Below, in pieces: positions 16,806 to 26,490 of a stretch of 64,000 bases of DNA. The notes beneath the pieces are model-generated. The model saw nothing but the letters and a program-made list of their open reading frames with translations. It searched no databases and was not told where the DNA came from. The first letter of the stretch is position 1. Each line of letters begins with the position of its first letter. A program made the translations under genes and the position numbers. Origin of the DNA: Microbacterium saccharophilum (lineage in GTDB: Bacteria > Actinomycetota > Actinomycetes > Actinomycetales > Microbacteriaceae); assembly GCF_007992455.1 (NCBI RefSeq), contig NZ_BKAH01000003.1, positions 124,001 to 188,000 of the forward strand, read 5' to 3'.

Positions 16806-17891
16806 TCAGGCCGTGGCGTGCTCCCCGGCGACGTCGAACACGCTCTCCGGCACGCCGTGCGCACGTCCCGCGTCGCGGATGCCCGCCCACTCCTCGTCGC
16901 CGATCTCGATTCCGCGGGCGAGCCGATCCGACTCGCGCTGCCGCTCGATCTCCCCGGGGACGAGGATCGGCCGGCCGGCGACAGCGGGCCGCGCCGACGT
17001 GGCATACGCGATCATGTCGCGCAGCTGCGCGCTCTGCCACCCCGCGTCCCCGAGGGTGCGCGGATCGATCACGATCGAGACCATGTTGTTCACCAGACCG
17101 CGCGGAACGTCGTCGTCGGCGAGGGTGCCGCCACCGGAGAGGATGCCGGCCAGCAGCTCCGTGACGAACAGCATCCCACCGCCCTTATGGGAGCCGAACG
17201 GGAGGAGGGCGCCGGGCGGGTCGGTGAACATGACCGACGGGTCGGCGGTCGGCACGCCGTCGGCGGAGACCAGCACCGGCTCGGGGAACACGCTGCCGTC
17301 GTGGTACGCGACCCGCGCCTTGCCGTAGGCGACCATGCTGGTCGCCCAGTCCATCACGACCGGGGCGGTGCCGTGTTCGCCGGGCAGCGCGATGCACACC
17401 GGATCGGTGCCGAACCGGGCCTGCGCACCGCCGAAGGGCGCCACCAGGGGCGTGACGCCCAGCACGTTCACGAAGTGGACGGAGACGAGGCCGGCCGCGG
17501 CGGCCTGCTCGCCGTACGTCCCGATGCGCCCGAGGTGGTGCGCGTGACGAAGGGTCAGCAGGGCCACCCCGTGCGCGCGGGCGCGCGAGATCGCCGCGTC
17601 CACCGCCTCGCGTCCCACCCGCTGACCGAAGCCGAACCGCGCGTCGATCTGCAGCAGGGGCCCCGCGTCGAGCAGCGTCTGCGGGCGCGCGTTCGGGACG
17701 AGGGAACCGGCGGCCAGATCGGCGTCGTAGGAGGCGAGCAGGCCGACACCGTGCGAGTCATGGCCCTTGAGGTTCGCTCCGACCATGTGATCGGCGACCA
17801 CGGCCGCTTCGTCGGCGCTGCTCCCGAAAGCCTCGATGACCGCGCGCGCCACCTCCCGCAGATCGCCTGCGCGATACCGCAGCCGGGTCAC
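16806..17891 (-). CDS. Ldh family (malate/L-lactate/ureidoglycolate dehydrogenase-like) oxidoreductase
   Basis: A 361-residue NAD(P)-dependent 2-hydroxyacid dehydrogenase of the Ldh_2 family, which is unrelated in fold to classical lactate dehydrogenases. Marks include the early GHDSHG-type motif (LKGHDSHGVGL), TLRHAHHLGRIGTYGEQAA with catalytic His, and DWATSMVAYGK. The GTG start at 17891 overlaps the pyrE stop. The longer open frame upstream lies inside pyrE and is rejected. The enzyme is translationally coupled to pyrE. The physiological substrate is not evident. Confidence 0.88.
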   Translation of the reverse strand: MTRLRYRAGDLREVARAVIEAFGSSADEAAVVADHMVGANLKGHDSHGVGLLASYDADLAAGSLVPNARPQTLLDAGPLLQIDARFGFGQRVGREAVDAAISRARAHGVALLTLRHAHHLGRIGTYGEQAAAAGLVSVHFVNVLGVTPLVAPFGGAQARFGTDPVCIALPGEHGTAPVVMDWATSMVAYGKARVAYHDGSVFPEPVLVSADGVPTADPSVMFTDPPGALLPFGSHKGGGMLFVTELLAGILSGGGTLADDDVPRGLVNNMVSIVIDPRTLGDAGWQSAQLRDMIAYATSARPAVAGRPILVPGEIERQRESDRLARGIEIGDEEWAGIRDAGRAHGVPESVFDVAGEHATA

Positions 17892-18466
17892 TGCGGGTCG
17901 AGTCCCAGGTCGTCGAGGTCGACCGCGGCGAGCCATCGCAGTCCCTCGGCTTCCACCGCCGCCTGCGCGCCGGTCCCGCGGTCGACGATGACGGCCACCG
18001 CGATCGGTTCGGCACCCTCCCTGCGCAGCGCGTCGACCGCCTTGAGTGCGGACTGCCCGGTGGTCGAGGTGTCCTCGACCACGACCACGCGCTGTCCGGC
18101 GACATCCGCGCCCTCGACCTGACGGCCGCGGCCGTGGTCCTTGGCCTCCTTGCGCACCACGAACGCGTCCAGCGGCCGGTGCGTGCGCGCCGACTCGTGC
18201 ATGATCGCGTTGGCGATCGGATCCGCGCCGAGGGTGAGCCCGCCGACCGCGACGACATCCTCGACGTCGCGGATCAGGTCCAGCATGATCCGCCCGATCG
18301 CGGGCGCTGCCCGATGGTCGAGGGTCAGCTTGCGCATGTCGACGTAGTAGGACGCCTGCTGCCCGCTGGACAGCGTGAAGTCCCCGTGGAACACCGCCTC
18401 GTCCTCGATGAGCGCGATGAGGTACTGGCGGTCGGCTTCGAGCTCTGGTGTGGAGGCGACGGACAT
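17888..18466 (-). CDS. pyrE: orotate phosphoribosyltransferase
   Basis: A 192-residue type I phosphoribosyltransferase that joins orotate to PRPP to make OMP in pyrimidine synthesis. The PRPP-binding loop is [18 protein letters not shown]. The N-terminal [17 protein letters not shown] is the OPRT hallmark. A TAGAAT -10 box lies 6 nt before the ATG, so it is probably leaderless. It overlaps the Ldh-type gene downstream. No other pyr genes are near. Confidence 0.9.
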   Translation of the reverse strand: MSVASTPELEADRQYLIALIEDEAVFHGDFTLSSGQQASYYVDMRKLTLDHRAAPAIGRIMLDLIRDVEDVVAVGGLTLGADPIANAIMHESARTHRPLDAFVVRKEAKDHGRGRQVEGADVAGQRVVVVEDTSTTGQSALKAVDALRREGAEPIAVAVIVDRGTGAQAAVEAEGLRWLAAVDLDDLGLDPQ

Positions 18467-18530
18467 GGCCCGATTCTACGCCGGGGGATTATCTCCGGGC
18501 GGGAGCCGATCTGCGGGCGGAGCCACACCC

Positions 18531-18579
18531 TATAGTCGGGGGGCAGGTCCCTCACGCGGACCGGCCGCATCTCGAGGAG
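18531..18579 (+). promoter_or_regulatory. pntAB promoter and ribosome site
   Basis: A good -10 hexamer TATAGT lies at 18531-18536 with no convincing -35. Transcription would start near 18543, giving a leader of about 41 nt. GAGGAG at 18574-18579 sits 4 nt before the pntA ATG. Confidence 0.6.
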
Positions 18580-18583
18580 TTCC

Positions 18584-20131
18584 ATGAGTCGCATCGGCAT
18601 CGTCGCAGAACCCGCCGGAGAGAATCGGGTCGCGGCGTCCCCGGCCACCGCCCAGCACCTCCGTGGCCTCGGCTACGACGTCCTCGTCCAGACGGATGCC
18701 GGGGCCCATTCGTCCTTCCCCGACTCGGCATACGCCGCCGCGGGTGCCACGATCGTCTCGCGCGCGGAGGCCTGGGCGGCGGATGTGGTGCTGAAGGTCA
18801 CGGCTCCGATGCCGGAGGAGATCTCGCTGCTCAGCCCGGGAGCCACCGTGATCGGCGTGCTCTCGCCGGCATTGCGCCCCGAGTTGCTCCAGCAACTGTC
18901 GGAACGCGGCGTGACGGCGCTCGCGATGGATGCCGTTCCCCGCATATCCCGCGCGCAGTCGATGGATGTGCTGAGCTCCATGGCCAACATCTCCGGATAC
19001 CGCGCGGTCGTGGAGGCGGCCGGCGAGTTCGGCCGCTTCTTCACCGGGCAGGTCACCGCCGCGGGCAAGGTGCCGCCCGCCAAGGTGCTCGTCGCGGGTG
19101 CGGGTGTGGCGGGCCTAGCTGCCATCGGGGCGGCCTCGAGCCTGGGCGCCATCGTCCGGGCGACCGATCCGCGGCCCGAGGTCGCCGACCAGGTGCGTTC
19201 GATCGGCGGCGAGTACCTGGAGGTCATCGTCCCGGACGAGCAGAAGGAGATCTCAGCCGACGGCTACGCGAAGGCGACCAGCCAGGCGTACGACCGGCGC
19301 GCCGCCGAGCTGTATTCCGAGCAGGCCGCCGACGTGGACATCATCATCACGACCGCCCTGATCCCGGGTCGACCCGCCCCGCGCCTGATCACCGCCACGG
19401 ATGTCGCGAGCATGAAGCCGGGCAGCGTCATCGTCGACATGGCCGCAGGGTTCGGCGGGAACGTCGAAGGCTCCGCGGCGGGACAGCGCGTGGTCACCGA
19501 GAACGGTGTCACGATCCTCGGGTACACCGATCTGGCTGGACGGCTCCCGCAACAGGCGTCTCAGCTCTACGGCACGAACGTCCTGAACCTGCTGAAACTG
19601 CTCACTCCCGGCAAGGACGGCGCGCTCGTCCTCGACTTCGACGACATCGTGCAGCGCTCGGTGACCGTCGTCCGCGGCGGCGAGGTGACCTGGCCGCCGC
19701 CGCCCGTGCAGGTCTCCGCCGCCCCGCCGGCGGCGGCATCCGCCCCCGCCGCGGTGGTCACACCCCGGCACACCCTGCCCCCTGCCGCGAAGACCGGGTT
19801 GATCGCCGCCGGCGTGGCCGCGCTGTTCGCCGTGTGCGCGTTCGCCCCGGCGCCGCTGCCGCAGCACTTCCTCGTCCTGACCCTGTCGGTCGTGGTCGGC
19901 TTCTACGTCATCGGCAAGGTCGCCCACGCGCTGCACACCCCGCTCATGAGCGTGACCAACGCGATCAGCGGCATCATCGTCGTCGGAGCGATGGTCCAGA
20001 TCACCGCGGACGTCCTGGTCGTGCAGATCCTGGCGGCCGTCGCGGTGCTGGTCGCCTCCATCAACGTCTTCGGCGGGTTCGCTGTGACCCGGCGAATGCT
20101 CGCCATGTTCTCGAAGGGGGACCGCACGTGA
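18584..20131 (+). CDS. pntA: proton-translocating NAD(P) transhydrogenase subunit alpha
   Basis: A 515-residue subunit like E. coli PntA (510 aa). It has an N-terminal NAD-binding domain I with the alanine-dehydrogenase-like fold ([35 protein letters not shown] as GxGxx[10 protein letters not shown] binding the adenosine ribose), a Pro/Ala-rich linker, and four C-terminal membrane helices (domain II). Together with PntB it uses the proton gradient to drive hydride transfer from NADH to NADP+. A TATAGT promoter and a GAGGAG ribosome site precede it. The pntB GTG overlaps its stop. Confidence 0.96.
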   Translation: MSRIGIVAEPAGENRVAASPATAQHLRGLGYDVLVQTDAGAHSSFPDSAYAAAGATIVSRAEAWAADVVLKVTAPMPEEISLLSPGATVIGVLSPALRPELLQQLSERGVTALAMDAVPRISRAQSMDVLSSMANISGYRAVVEAAGEFGRFFTGQVTAAGKVPPAKVLVAGAGVAGLAAIGAASSLGAIVRATDPRPEVADQVRSIGGEYLEVIVPDEQKEISADGYAKATSQAYDRRAAELYSEQAADVDIIITTALIPGRPAPRLITATDVASMKPGSVIVDMAAGFGGNVEGSAAGQRVVTENGVTILGYTDLAGRLPQQASQLYGTNVLNLLKLLTPGKDGALVLDFDDIVQRSVTVVRGGEVTWPPPPVQVSAAPPAAASAPAAVVTPRHTLPPAAKTGLIAAGVAALFAVCAFAPAPLPQHFLVLTLSVVVGFYVIGKVAHALHTPLMSVTNAISGIIVVGAMVQITADVLVVQILAAVAVLVASINVFGGFAVTRRMLAMFSKGDRT

Positions 20132-21543
20132 GCGCGGCCGCATCCGTCGCCGGCGCCATAGCCACTGCCGCATATGTCGTCGCCGCGCTTCTGTTCATCC
20201 TGAGCCTGGCCGGGCTCAGCAGGCACGACACCAGCCGGCGCGGGGTGGCCTACGGCGTTGCCGGCATGACCATCGCCCTGGCCGCGACGGTATGTCTCAC
20301 CGCCGCCGATGCCTGGGGTCAGCCCCAGGCGATGCTCGGCTTGACGCTGCTGGGTGTCGCCGTGCTGGTCGGCGGTGCGGTGGGCCTGTGGCGTGCCCGG
20401 GTGGTGGAGATGACCGGGATGCCCGAGCTCATCGCCCTGCTGCACTCCTTCGTCGGCCTCGCCGCCGTGCTCGTCGGCTGGAACGGCCACCTGTACGACC
20501 ACGGGCTCACGGGCGCGCTGCGCGACATCCACCACGCCGAGGTCTTCATCGGTGTCTTCATCGGCGCGGTGACCTTCACCGGGTCGATCGTGGCATTCCT
20601 CAAGCTCTCTGGACGGATCAGCGCGAAGCCGCTCGTGCTGCCGGGCAAGAACGCGCTCAACGTCGGCGCCCTCGTCATCTTCGTTGCTCTCACCGTCTGG
20701 TATGTCGTGACGCCGTCGCTGGGGCTGCTCATCGCGGTGACGCTGATCGCCCTCGCCCTCGGCTGGCACCTGGTGGCATCCATCGGCGGCGGCGACATGC
20801 CGGTCGTCGTCTCGATGCTCAACAGCTACTCCGGGTGGGCTGCGGCCGCGGCCGGATTCCTCCTGGACAACGACCTGCTGATCGTCACCGGCGCGCTGGT
20901 GGGCTCCTCCGGTGCGTACCTTTCGTACATCATGTGCAAGGCGATGAACCGCTCGTTCCTCTCCGTCATCGCGGGCGGCTTCGGGATCGAAGCTCCGCAG
21001 AGCGGCGACGCCGAGACGGGCGAGCACCGCGAGATCGACGCGGAGAGCGCCGCCGAGCTGCTGGCATCCGCCGCGTCGGTCATCATCACCCCCGGCTACG
21101 GGATGGCCGTCGCACAGGCGCAGTACCCGGTCGCCGAGCTCACGCAGCGTCTGCGCGACCGTGGCGTCGACGTGCGATTCGGCATCCACCCGGTCGCCGG
21201 CCGCCTCCCCGGGCACATGAACGTGCTGCTGGCCGAAGCCCGTGTGCCGTACGACGTCGTGCTCGAGATGGACGAGGTGAACGACGACTTCGCCCGCACG
21301 TCGGTCGTGCTCGTCATCGGCGCGAACGACACCGTCAACCCCGCCGCGGCGGAGGACCCGGGCAGCCCCATCGCCGGGATGCCGGTGCTGCGCGTGTGGG
21401 AGGCCGAGCACGTCATCGTCTTCAAGCGGTCGATGGCATCCGGCTACGCCGGCGTCGCGAACCCCCTGTTCTGGCGCGAGAACACGCAGATGCTGTTCGG
21501 CGACGCGAAGGAGCGGGTCGAGGACATCCTCCGCGTCCTCTGA
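20128..21543 (+). CDS. pntB: proton-translocating NAD(P) transhydrogenase subunit beta
   Basis: A 471-residue subunit. About nine membrane helices form the proton channel in the N-terminal two-thirds, with conserved [16 protein letters not shown] and [15 protein letters not shown]. The C-terminal domain III binds NADP(H): [35 protein letters not shown] and [12 protein letters not shown]. The GTG start overlaps the pntA stop (GTGA). The protein is complete and of normal length. Confidence 0.96.
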   Translation: MSAAASVAGAIATAAYVVAALLFILSLAGLSRHDTSRRGVAYGVAGMTIALAATVCLTAADAWGQPQAMLGLTLLGVAVLVGGAVGLWRARVVEMTGMPELIALLHSFVGLAAVLVGWNGHLYDHGLTGALRDIHHAEVFIGVFIGAVTFTGSIVAFLKLSGRISAKPLVLPGKNALNVGALVIFVALTVWYVVTPSLGLLIAVTLIALALGWHLVASIGGGDMPVVVSMLNSYSGWAAAAAGFLLDNDLLIVTGALVGSSGAYLSYIMCKAMNRSFLSVIAGGFGIEAPQSGDAETGEHREIDAESAAELLASAASVIITPGYGMAVAQAQYPVAELTQRLRDRGVDVRFGIHPVAGRLPGHMNVLLAEARVPYDVVLEMDEVNDDFARTSVVLVIGANDTVNPAAAEDPGSPIAGMPVLRVWEAEHVIVFKRSMASGYAGVANPLFWRENTQMLFGDAKERVEDILRVL

Positions 21544-21586
21544 CCCGCTCCCTCGGTCCGGCGGCCGGTGTCGCCGCGGGTGCGGC

Positions 21587-22381
21587 TCAGTCCAGGAACG
21601 AGCCGATGAAGGCCAGGTCGTCCGCCCGGTCGATGCGGTACACCCCGCCCGTGCCGCCGCACGCGCTGTTCAGCCCGAACGAGGTGACCCCGGCGACCAC
21701 GAGCGAGTCACCGAGGAAGTTCGGCCCCCCGGAGTCGCCGTAGCACGTGCCGCCGGTGTGGGCGTTGTTCGACAGCAGGAGCGAGGCGTCGCCCGTGAAG
21801 CCCGTGTTGATCTGGATGAGCTTGGGGTGCGAGACCATGCGCAGGCGCTCGGCCTGGTTCTTCCACGAGGCCGCGTCGGGGAAGGACTTCTGGAGCCCGT
21901 AGCCGACCGACGTGAACGTGACGTCCTTCTTGCCGCTCTTCGCCGCGAGAGGGTCGAGCTGGTCGAGTGTCGGGAGCGTGCCGTACTCGGGCAGGATGAC
22001 GGGCTCGTCGAGGACGACCACCCCGACGTCGTACAGGTAGAACGCGGCGTCGTCGTACTGCGGATGCGTGTACGGGGTGCCGCTCACATCGCCCTCGTTC
22101 GGGTAGCCGACGGCGGCGGCGTCACGGAGGTCGTCATCGAACCAGATCTCGACGCGGGTGGCCCCATAGGTGCAGTGGCCGGCCGTGAGATAGACCGTCG
22201 GGGAGATGAGCGTGCCGCTGCAGCGCCACGCGGGGCCCTCCTCGTCGAACGCGACCATGAGCCCGACCTGTGGATGGTCGTCACCGTCGGGCATGCCATC
22301 GGTGATCGCCTGTGCGGGCGAGGCCACCGAGATGAGCAGCAGAGCGGCGGCGACCGCCACTCCGAACGCGGGTGTGCGCAT
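21587..22381 (-). CDS. secreted trypsin-like serine protease (S1 family)
   Basis: A 264-residue exported protein. The Sec signal is MRTPAFG, a hydrophobic core, and SPAQA, with cleavage just before ITDG. The catalytic triad is His in TAGHCTYG, Asp in YLYDVGVVVL and Ser in CYGDSGGPN, so the enzyme should be active. The mature N-terminus reads ITDG instead of the usual IVGG, so activation by the usual new Ile N-terminus is possible but atypical. ATG 22381 is chosen because GGAGGAG lies just upstream and the signal peptide begins there. The longer upstream frame is antisense to the exonuclease gene. Confidence 0.93.
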   Translation of the reverse strand: MRTPAFGVAVAAALLLISVASPAQAITDGMPDGDDHPQVGLMVAFDEEGPAWRCSGTLISPTVYLTAGHCTYGATRVEIWFDDDLRDAAAVGYPNEGDVSGTPYTHPQYDDAAFYLYDVGVVVLDEPVILPEYGTLPTLDQLDPLAAKSGKKDVTFTSVGYGLQKSFPDAASWKNQAERLRMVSHPKLIQINTGFTGDASLLLSNNAHTGGTCYGDSGGPNFLGDSLVVAGVTSFGLNSACGGTGGVYRIDRADDLAFIGSFLD

Positions 22382-22484
22382 TTCTCCTCCTTCTTCGCAG
22401 GTGCGCTGAGCATCGCACCGGAACGGGATGGGATCAAGGGGGCAGTCTGCGTCGAGGTCGCCGGCGGTGAATAGGCTGGATGTC

Positions 22485-23327
22485 ATGCGGCTTGCCACCT
22501 GGAACGTCAACTCGATCCGCGCCCGTGTCGGACGGATCGTCGACTTCGCCGTCCGCGAGGACGTCGACGTGCTCGCGATGCAGGAGATCAAGTGCAAGCC
22601 CGAGCAGTTCCCGTACGCCGAGTTCGAGGCTGCCGGGTACACCGTCGAGGCGCACGGCCTCAGCCAGTGGAACGGCGTCGCGATCGCCAGCCGGGAGCCG
22701 CTCGAAGACGTCGTGACCGCGTTCCCCGGGATGCCGGGATTCGAGAAGGGCCATAACGGCCCCGGCGCCGCACAAGAGGCGCGCGCCATGGGCGCGACCG
22801 TGGGCGGCGTGCGCGTGTGGAGCCTGTACGTCCCGAACGGACGCTCGCTCGATGACCCGCACTACCTCTACAAGCTGGACTGGCTCGAGGCGCTGCGCGG
22901 CTACACGCAGGAGACCCTCGCCGCCCAGCCCGACCTGGCCCTGGCCCTCACCGGCGACTTCAACATCGCTCCGACCGACGCCGACAACGGCGACCCGACG
23001 GTCGTCGAGGGCGTCACGACCCACGTGTCACCGCCCGAGCGGGCCGCGTTCCAGGCGCTCCTGGACGCGGGCCTCACCGACACCGTCCGCCCGCTCGTGC
23101 CGGAGGGCTACACGTACTGGGACTACAAGCAGCTCCGGTTCCCCCGCAACCAGGGCCTGCGGATCGACTTCATCCTCGGCTCGCACGCCTTCGCGAACGC
23201 CGTGGCCGGCGCCGCGATCCACCGCAACGAGCGCAAGGGCGACGCCCCGAGCGACCACGTGCCCGTCGTCGTCGACCTCGATCTCACCGGTCCCGCCGAC
23301 GACGACGTGCCGATGATCTTCGGCTGA
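22485..23327 (+). CDS. xthA: exodeoxyribonuclease III
   Basis: A 280-residue AP endonuclease/3'-exonuclease of the EEP fold. It shows WNVNSIRAR (Asn metal site), MQEIK (catalytic Glu), LTGDFNIAP (Asp/Asn), LRIDFILGS and SDHVPV (catalytic Asp-His). It repairs abasic sites in DNA. The start is set by a TAGGCT -10 box 7 nt before ATG 22485, so the message is probably leaderless. Confidence 0.95.
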   Translation: MRLATWNVNSIRARVGRIVDFAVREDVDVLAMQEIKCKPEQFPYAEFEAAGYTVEAHGLSQWNGVAIASREPLEDVVTAFPGMPGFEKGHNGPGAAQEARAMGATVGGVRVWSLYVPNGRSLDDPHYLYKLDWLEALRGYTQETLAAQPDLALALTGDFNIAPTDADNGDPTVVEGVTTHVSPPERAAFQALLDAGLTDTVRPLVPEGYTYWDYKQLRFPRNQGLRIDFILGSHAFANAVAGAAIHRNERKGDAPSDHVPVVVDLDLTGPADDDVPMIFG

Positions 23328-23346
23328 CCTCGTCGGCGGCGACCGC

Positions 23347-23979
23347 TCAGGCGTCGGTGCCGTCGGGCCCCATGGCGCCGGTGGCGACCGGTCCGGCCGG
23401 TGCGTAGCGCAGCCGCACGGCCCCCGTCTCCGACCCGAACGGCGGGTCGAGCAGGCGCAGGGTGGCCGGCACGGCGCCGTCCGGGAAGACCTTCTTGCCG
23501 CGGCCCAGCACGAGCGGGTACACCCAGAGGTTGAGCTCGTCGAAGAGGCCGGCGTCGAGGAGGCTGTGCGCGAAGTCGATGCTGCCGATGACGTGCGTCT
23601 CGGCGTGGCGCGCCCGCAGCGCCTGGATCTCGGCCTCCAGATCGGCGCCGAGGAGCGTCGAGCCCGCCCACGCCAGGGTCGGCTCGCCGCGTGATGCGAC
23701 GTACTTGGGCACCCCGTTGAGGACGTCGGCGATGACCGACCCCCGGCCCGCATGGGCCGGCCAGTAGCCCGCGAAGATGTCGTACGTGCGGCGGCCGAGG
23801 AGGAGAGCGTCGATGCGGGTGATGTTCTCCACGATCTGCTCACCGCTCGCCCGGTCCGCGAACGGCGCCTGCCAGCCGCCGAAGGGGAACCCGCCGCTCG
23901 GGTCCTCATCCGGCCCGCCCGGCGCCTGGGCGACCCCGTCGAGCGTCATGAAGATGTCGATGACGATGCGTCCGGTCAT
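23347..23979 (-). CDS. dihydrofolate reductase family protein (RibD C-terminal-like)
   Basis: A 210-residue protein with the DHFR-like fold shared by RibD reductase domains: an N-terminal IVIDIFMTLDGVAQAPG and the dinucleotide-binding ALLLGRRTYDIFAGYWPA. It is not a housekeeping FolA. It is the last gene of the VOC-HxlR-DHFR operon. Its ATG overlaps the HxlR stop (ATGA), with GGGAG as ribosome site. The substrate is unknown. Such proteins often sit near redox-sensitive HxlR regulators. Confidence 0.88.
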   Translation of the reverse strand: MTGRIVIDIFMTLDGVAQAPGGPDEDPSGGFPFGGWQAPFADRASGEQIVENITRIDALLLGRRTYDIFAGYWPAHAGRGSVIADVLNGVPKYVASRGEPTLAWAGSTLLGADLEAEIQALRARHAETHVIGSIDFAHSLLDAGLFDELNLWVYPLVLGRGKKVFPDGAVPATLRLLDPPFGSETGAVRLRYAPAGPVATGAMGPDGTDA

Positions 23980-24662
23980 GGTGTGCTCCCGAGGTGGAAG
24001 GTCGCCGCGAAGCGCTCGAGCAGAGTCTCGTCGCCCGAGACGACGCGCACCACCCCGTCGTCGAGGGCCGCGGCCGGCGTGAGCGCTCCCGAGATGACGT
24101 GGCGGATGCCGGGACCCGCGGCGAAGACGACGTCCGGATCGTCGGCGGGCAGACGACCGCCGATCGGGGGCGAGGGGGGCGCGAGCTGCGCGACGCGCAG
24201 CCCCTCCGGCGCCACGTCGGCGCGCAGCGCGACATCGCCGACCTGCACCTCGTATGCCGTGGCGGGCATGGCGACGGCGACGTCCGGCCGAAACGCGGTC
24301 CGAAGGGCCATCGTCAGCGAATCCGCCGTCACGACGTCGCCCGGGCCGGGGTCGCCCATCGCCTGGAACCCCCACCGTCCGAGCGCCATCACGATCGGCT
24401 CGAGCTCGCGCCCGTAGTCGGTCAGCTCGTAGACGAGGCCGCAGTTCATGAGCGGCACGCGGCGCACGACCCCGCCCTCCTGCAGCTCCTTGAGCCGCGT
24501 GGAGAGGATGTTCGTGGGAATGCGCGGCAGCCCCTGCTTGAGATCGGTGTAGCGGCGCGGCCCGACGAGCAGATCGCGGACGATGAGCAGCGCCCAACGC
24601 TCCCCGATCAGCTCGACGGCCGTCGTGACGCCGCAGTACTGGCCATAGCTCCGGGGCGCCAC
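23976..24662 (-). CDS. HxlR family transcriptional regulator with extra C-terminal domain
   Basis: A 228-residue regulator. The N-terminal 110 residues are a HxlR winged helix with YCGVTTAVELIGERWALLIV, IPTNILSTRLKELQEGG and YELTDYGRELEPIV. Cys10 lies at the position used for redox sensing in HypR/QorR-type members. A C-terminal part of about 100 residues resembles a small lipid/ligand-binding (SCP2-like) domain, an association seen in actinobacterial HxlR proteins. The GTG start shares a base with the stop of the VOC gene. It probably binds the nested dyad at 25150-25185. Confidence 0.85.
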   Translation of the reverse strand: MAPRSYGQYCGVTTAVELIGERWALLIVRDLLVGPRRYTDLKQGLPRIPTNILSTRLKELQEGGVVRRVPLMNCGLVYELTDYGRELEPIVMALGRWGFQAMGDPGPGDVVTADSLTMALRTAFRPDVAVAMPATAYEVQVGDVALRADVAPEGLRVAQLAPPSPPIGGRLPADDPDVVFAAGPGIRHVISGALTPAAALDDGVVRVVSGDETLLERFAATFHLGSTP

Positions 24663-25099
24663 TACTGCTGTGCCTGCTCCGCCAGGTACGCCTCGGGCCC
24701 CTGCGTGGCGGCCTGCGGATCCATGTAGAGGAACTCCAGGACGTTGCCGTCCGGGTCCTCCAGGTCGCGGGAGTACATGAAGCCGTAGTCCTGCGCGGGA
24801 CGCGGCTCCACGCCGCCCGCCGCGATGCCGGCGGCCAGCACGGCGTCGACCTCGTCGCGCGACGGTCGGCTCAGCGCGGTGAGCGCCTGCGCGGTCGTCC
24901 GCGGGTCGGCCACCTCCTTGTCGGTGAACGTCGCGAAGAACTCGCGCGTCAGCACCATGAAGTAGATGTTCTCGTCCCACACGACACACGCGGCGTTCTC
25001 GTCGGTGAAGAGCGGGTTCAGTTCGCAGCCGAGGGCCGTGTAGAACGCCTTGCTGCGCTCGAGGTCGGCGGTCGGCAGGTTGACGAAGATGTCGGTCAT
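24662..25099 (-). CDS. VOC (glyoxalase-like) family protein
   Basis: A 145-residue protein of two beta-alpha-beta-beta-beta modules, as in lactoylglutathione lyase and bleomycin-resistance proteins: IFVNLPTADLERSKAFYTAL at the start and RDLEDPDGNVLEFLYMDP at the end. ATG 25099 is chosen because GGAGG lies 6 nt upstream. It is the first gene of the operon controlled by the HxlR dyad. The substrate is unknown; some of the usual metal ligand positions are not obvious. Confidence 0.88.
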   Translation of the reverse strand: MTDIFVNLPTADLERSKAFYTALGCELNPLFTDENAACVVWDENIYFMVLTREFFATFTDKEVADPRTTAQALTALSRPSRDEVDAVLAAGIAAGGVEPRPAQDYGFMYSRDLEDPDGNVLEFLYMDPQAATQGPEAYLAEQAQQ

Positions 25100-25147
25100 C
25101 GCGTCCTCCAGAGGATGGGCCCCGGCGTCGGTGACGGGGCTGAGGCG

Positions 25148-25185
25148 ATACTTGCAAATAACAAGCTCGCTTGTCAAGAGCAAGT
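25148..25185. promoter_or_regulatory. promoter of the VOC-HxlR operon inside a nested palindrome
   Basis: On the minus strand TTGACA (complement of 25172-25177), an 18-bp spacer and AAGTAT (complement of 25148-25153) form a promoter. Over it lies a perfectly centred dyad: inner arms ACAAGC 25161-25166 and GCTTGT 25169-25174, outer arms ACTTGC 25150-25155 and GCAAGT 25180-25185, all about the same axis (25167.5). It is likely the HxlR operator. Confidence 0.7.
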
Positions 25186-25248
25186 GAATCGTGCGATCTC
25201 CCCCGCTCGGCGGATCCCACGACGCGGCCTCCGCCCTACGTTGGAGGG

Positions 25249-26490
25249 ATGACGGCTCCGCCCTCGCCCCGCTCCCGCCTGATCCCCGGCGACCTCTGGC
25301 TCGCCGGGCTCATGCTCGTCGCCGGCATCCTGAGCACGGGCCTCGGCCAGGTCGCCGGCGTCTACGGCGACGACGGGCCGCCGCTCGGCTGGGGCGTCGT
25401 GTATGCGCTGGGCCTGACGGCTCCGCTCGCGGTGCGCCGCCGGCATCCCGACCTCGTCCTCGTCGCGATCGCGGTCGTGTTCTTCGTCGGCGTCTCGTTC
25501 CGCGTTCCGGAGATCTACGTCGGCAACATCGCCCTGTTCATCGCGATGTACACCGTCGGCGCGTGGGCGGAGGATCGTCGTCGCGCGACGACGGTGCGCA
25601 TCCTCGTCATCGTGGGGATGTTCGTCTGGCTCATCGTCACGACATTCCAGTCCGCGGTCGGGGACGCCGAGGACGGGCTGTCGCGCGCGGGGCTCTTCTC
25701 CCCGTTCGCCGCGTTCATCCTCATGCAGTTCCTCGTCAACGCGGCGTTCTTCGGCGGCGCCTTCTTCTTCGGCGAGCGCGCGTACGCGCAGCGGCAGGCG
25801 CGCGCAGCCCTGGAGGAGCGGACGGCCGACCTGGAGCGCGAGCGGGAGCTCACCGCGGCGCAGGCGGTGGCGCTGGATCGTGTGCGCATCGCGCGCGAGC
25901 TGCACGACGTCGTGGCGCATCACGTATCGGCGATGGGGGTGCAGGCGGGCGCGGCGCGGGCCGTGCTCGACCGCGACCCGGCCGCCGCGCGCGGCGCGCT
26001 GAGCGCCATCGAGTCATCGGCCCGGGATGCCCTGGACGAACTGCGCCAGCTGCTCGAGACGCTGCGCACCCCCGACGCCGACGGCCCCGGCGCATCGACG
26101 CTGCGGCTGGACGCGCTCGGCGACCTCGTCGACCACGCGCGCGGAAACGGCCTGCCGACGACGCTGACCGTCGTGGGCGAACCCGTCGAGGCGTCCGAAC
26201 TCGTCCAGGTGAACCTCTACCGCATCGCCCAGGAGGCCCTGACGAATGCGCGCCGGCACGGCGGCCCGGATGCCGTCGCAGATGTGCGGCTCCGCTACGA
26301 CGACGGCGCCATCGAGCTCGAGATCGCCAACAGCGGCCGCGTCACGCCGGGCACGCGGCCGGGTCTCGGTCTCGTCGGGATGCGCGAGCGCGCCGCCGCG
26401 TCCGGCGGCACGTTCGAGGCGGGGCCGCGTGCCCGCGGCGGCTTCGTCGTGCGCGCGCGCGTCCCCGCGGTCGCGGCGGTGCCCGCGTGA
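25249..26490 (+). CDS. sensor histidine kinase (NarL/DesK class)
   Basis: A 413-residue membrane kinase. About six hydrophobic segments occupy the first 190 residues, then a short coiled coil. The HisKA_3 box RIARELHDVVAHHVSAMG carries phosphorylated H219, followed by an HATPase_c domain (IAQEALTNARRHGG N-box, PGLGLVGMRERAAASGG G-box). No periplasmic sensor domain is seen, so it senses through the membrane or its bilayer state. ATG 25249 is chosen for GGAGGG directly upstream. It overlaps the response-regulator gene (GTGA). Confidence 0.93.
   Translation: MTAPPSPRSRLIPGDLWLAGLMLVAGILSTGLGQVAGVYGDDGPPLGWGVVYALGLTAPLAVRRRHPDLVLVAIAVVFFVGVSFRVPEIYVGNIALFIAMYTVGAWAEDRRRATTVRILVIVGMFVWLIVTTFQSAVGDAEDGLSRAGLFSPFAAFILMQFLVNAAFFGGAFFFGERAYAQRQARAALEERTADLERERELTAAQAVALDRVRIARELHDVVAHHVSAMGVQAGAARAVLDRDPAAARGALSAIESSARDALDELRQLLETLRTPDADGPGASTLRLDALGDLVDHARGNGLPTTLTVVGEPVEASELVQVNLYRIAQEALTNARRHGGPDAVADVRLRYDDGAIELEIANSGRVTPGTRPGLGLVGMRERAAASGGTFEAGPRARGGFVVRARVPAVAAVPA

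Noticed and set aside
18448..21543. 1031-codon frame joining pntA antiframe with pntB, suggesting a fused transhydrogenase
   Set aside because: The first half is the wrong frame of pntA; the real pntA is intact, and pntB starts with a GTG overlapping its stop.
24662..25183. Longer VOC start at 25183
   Set aside because: The extension would cover the promoter and dyad and has no ribosome site, whereas ATG 25099 has GGAGG and matches the family start.
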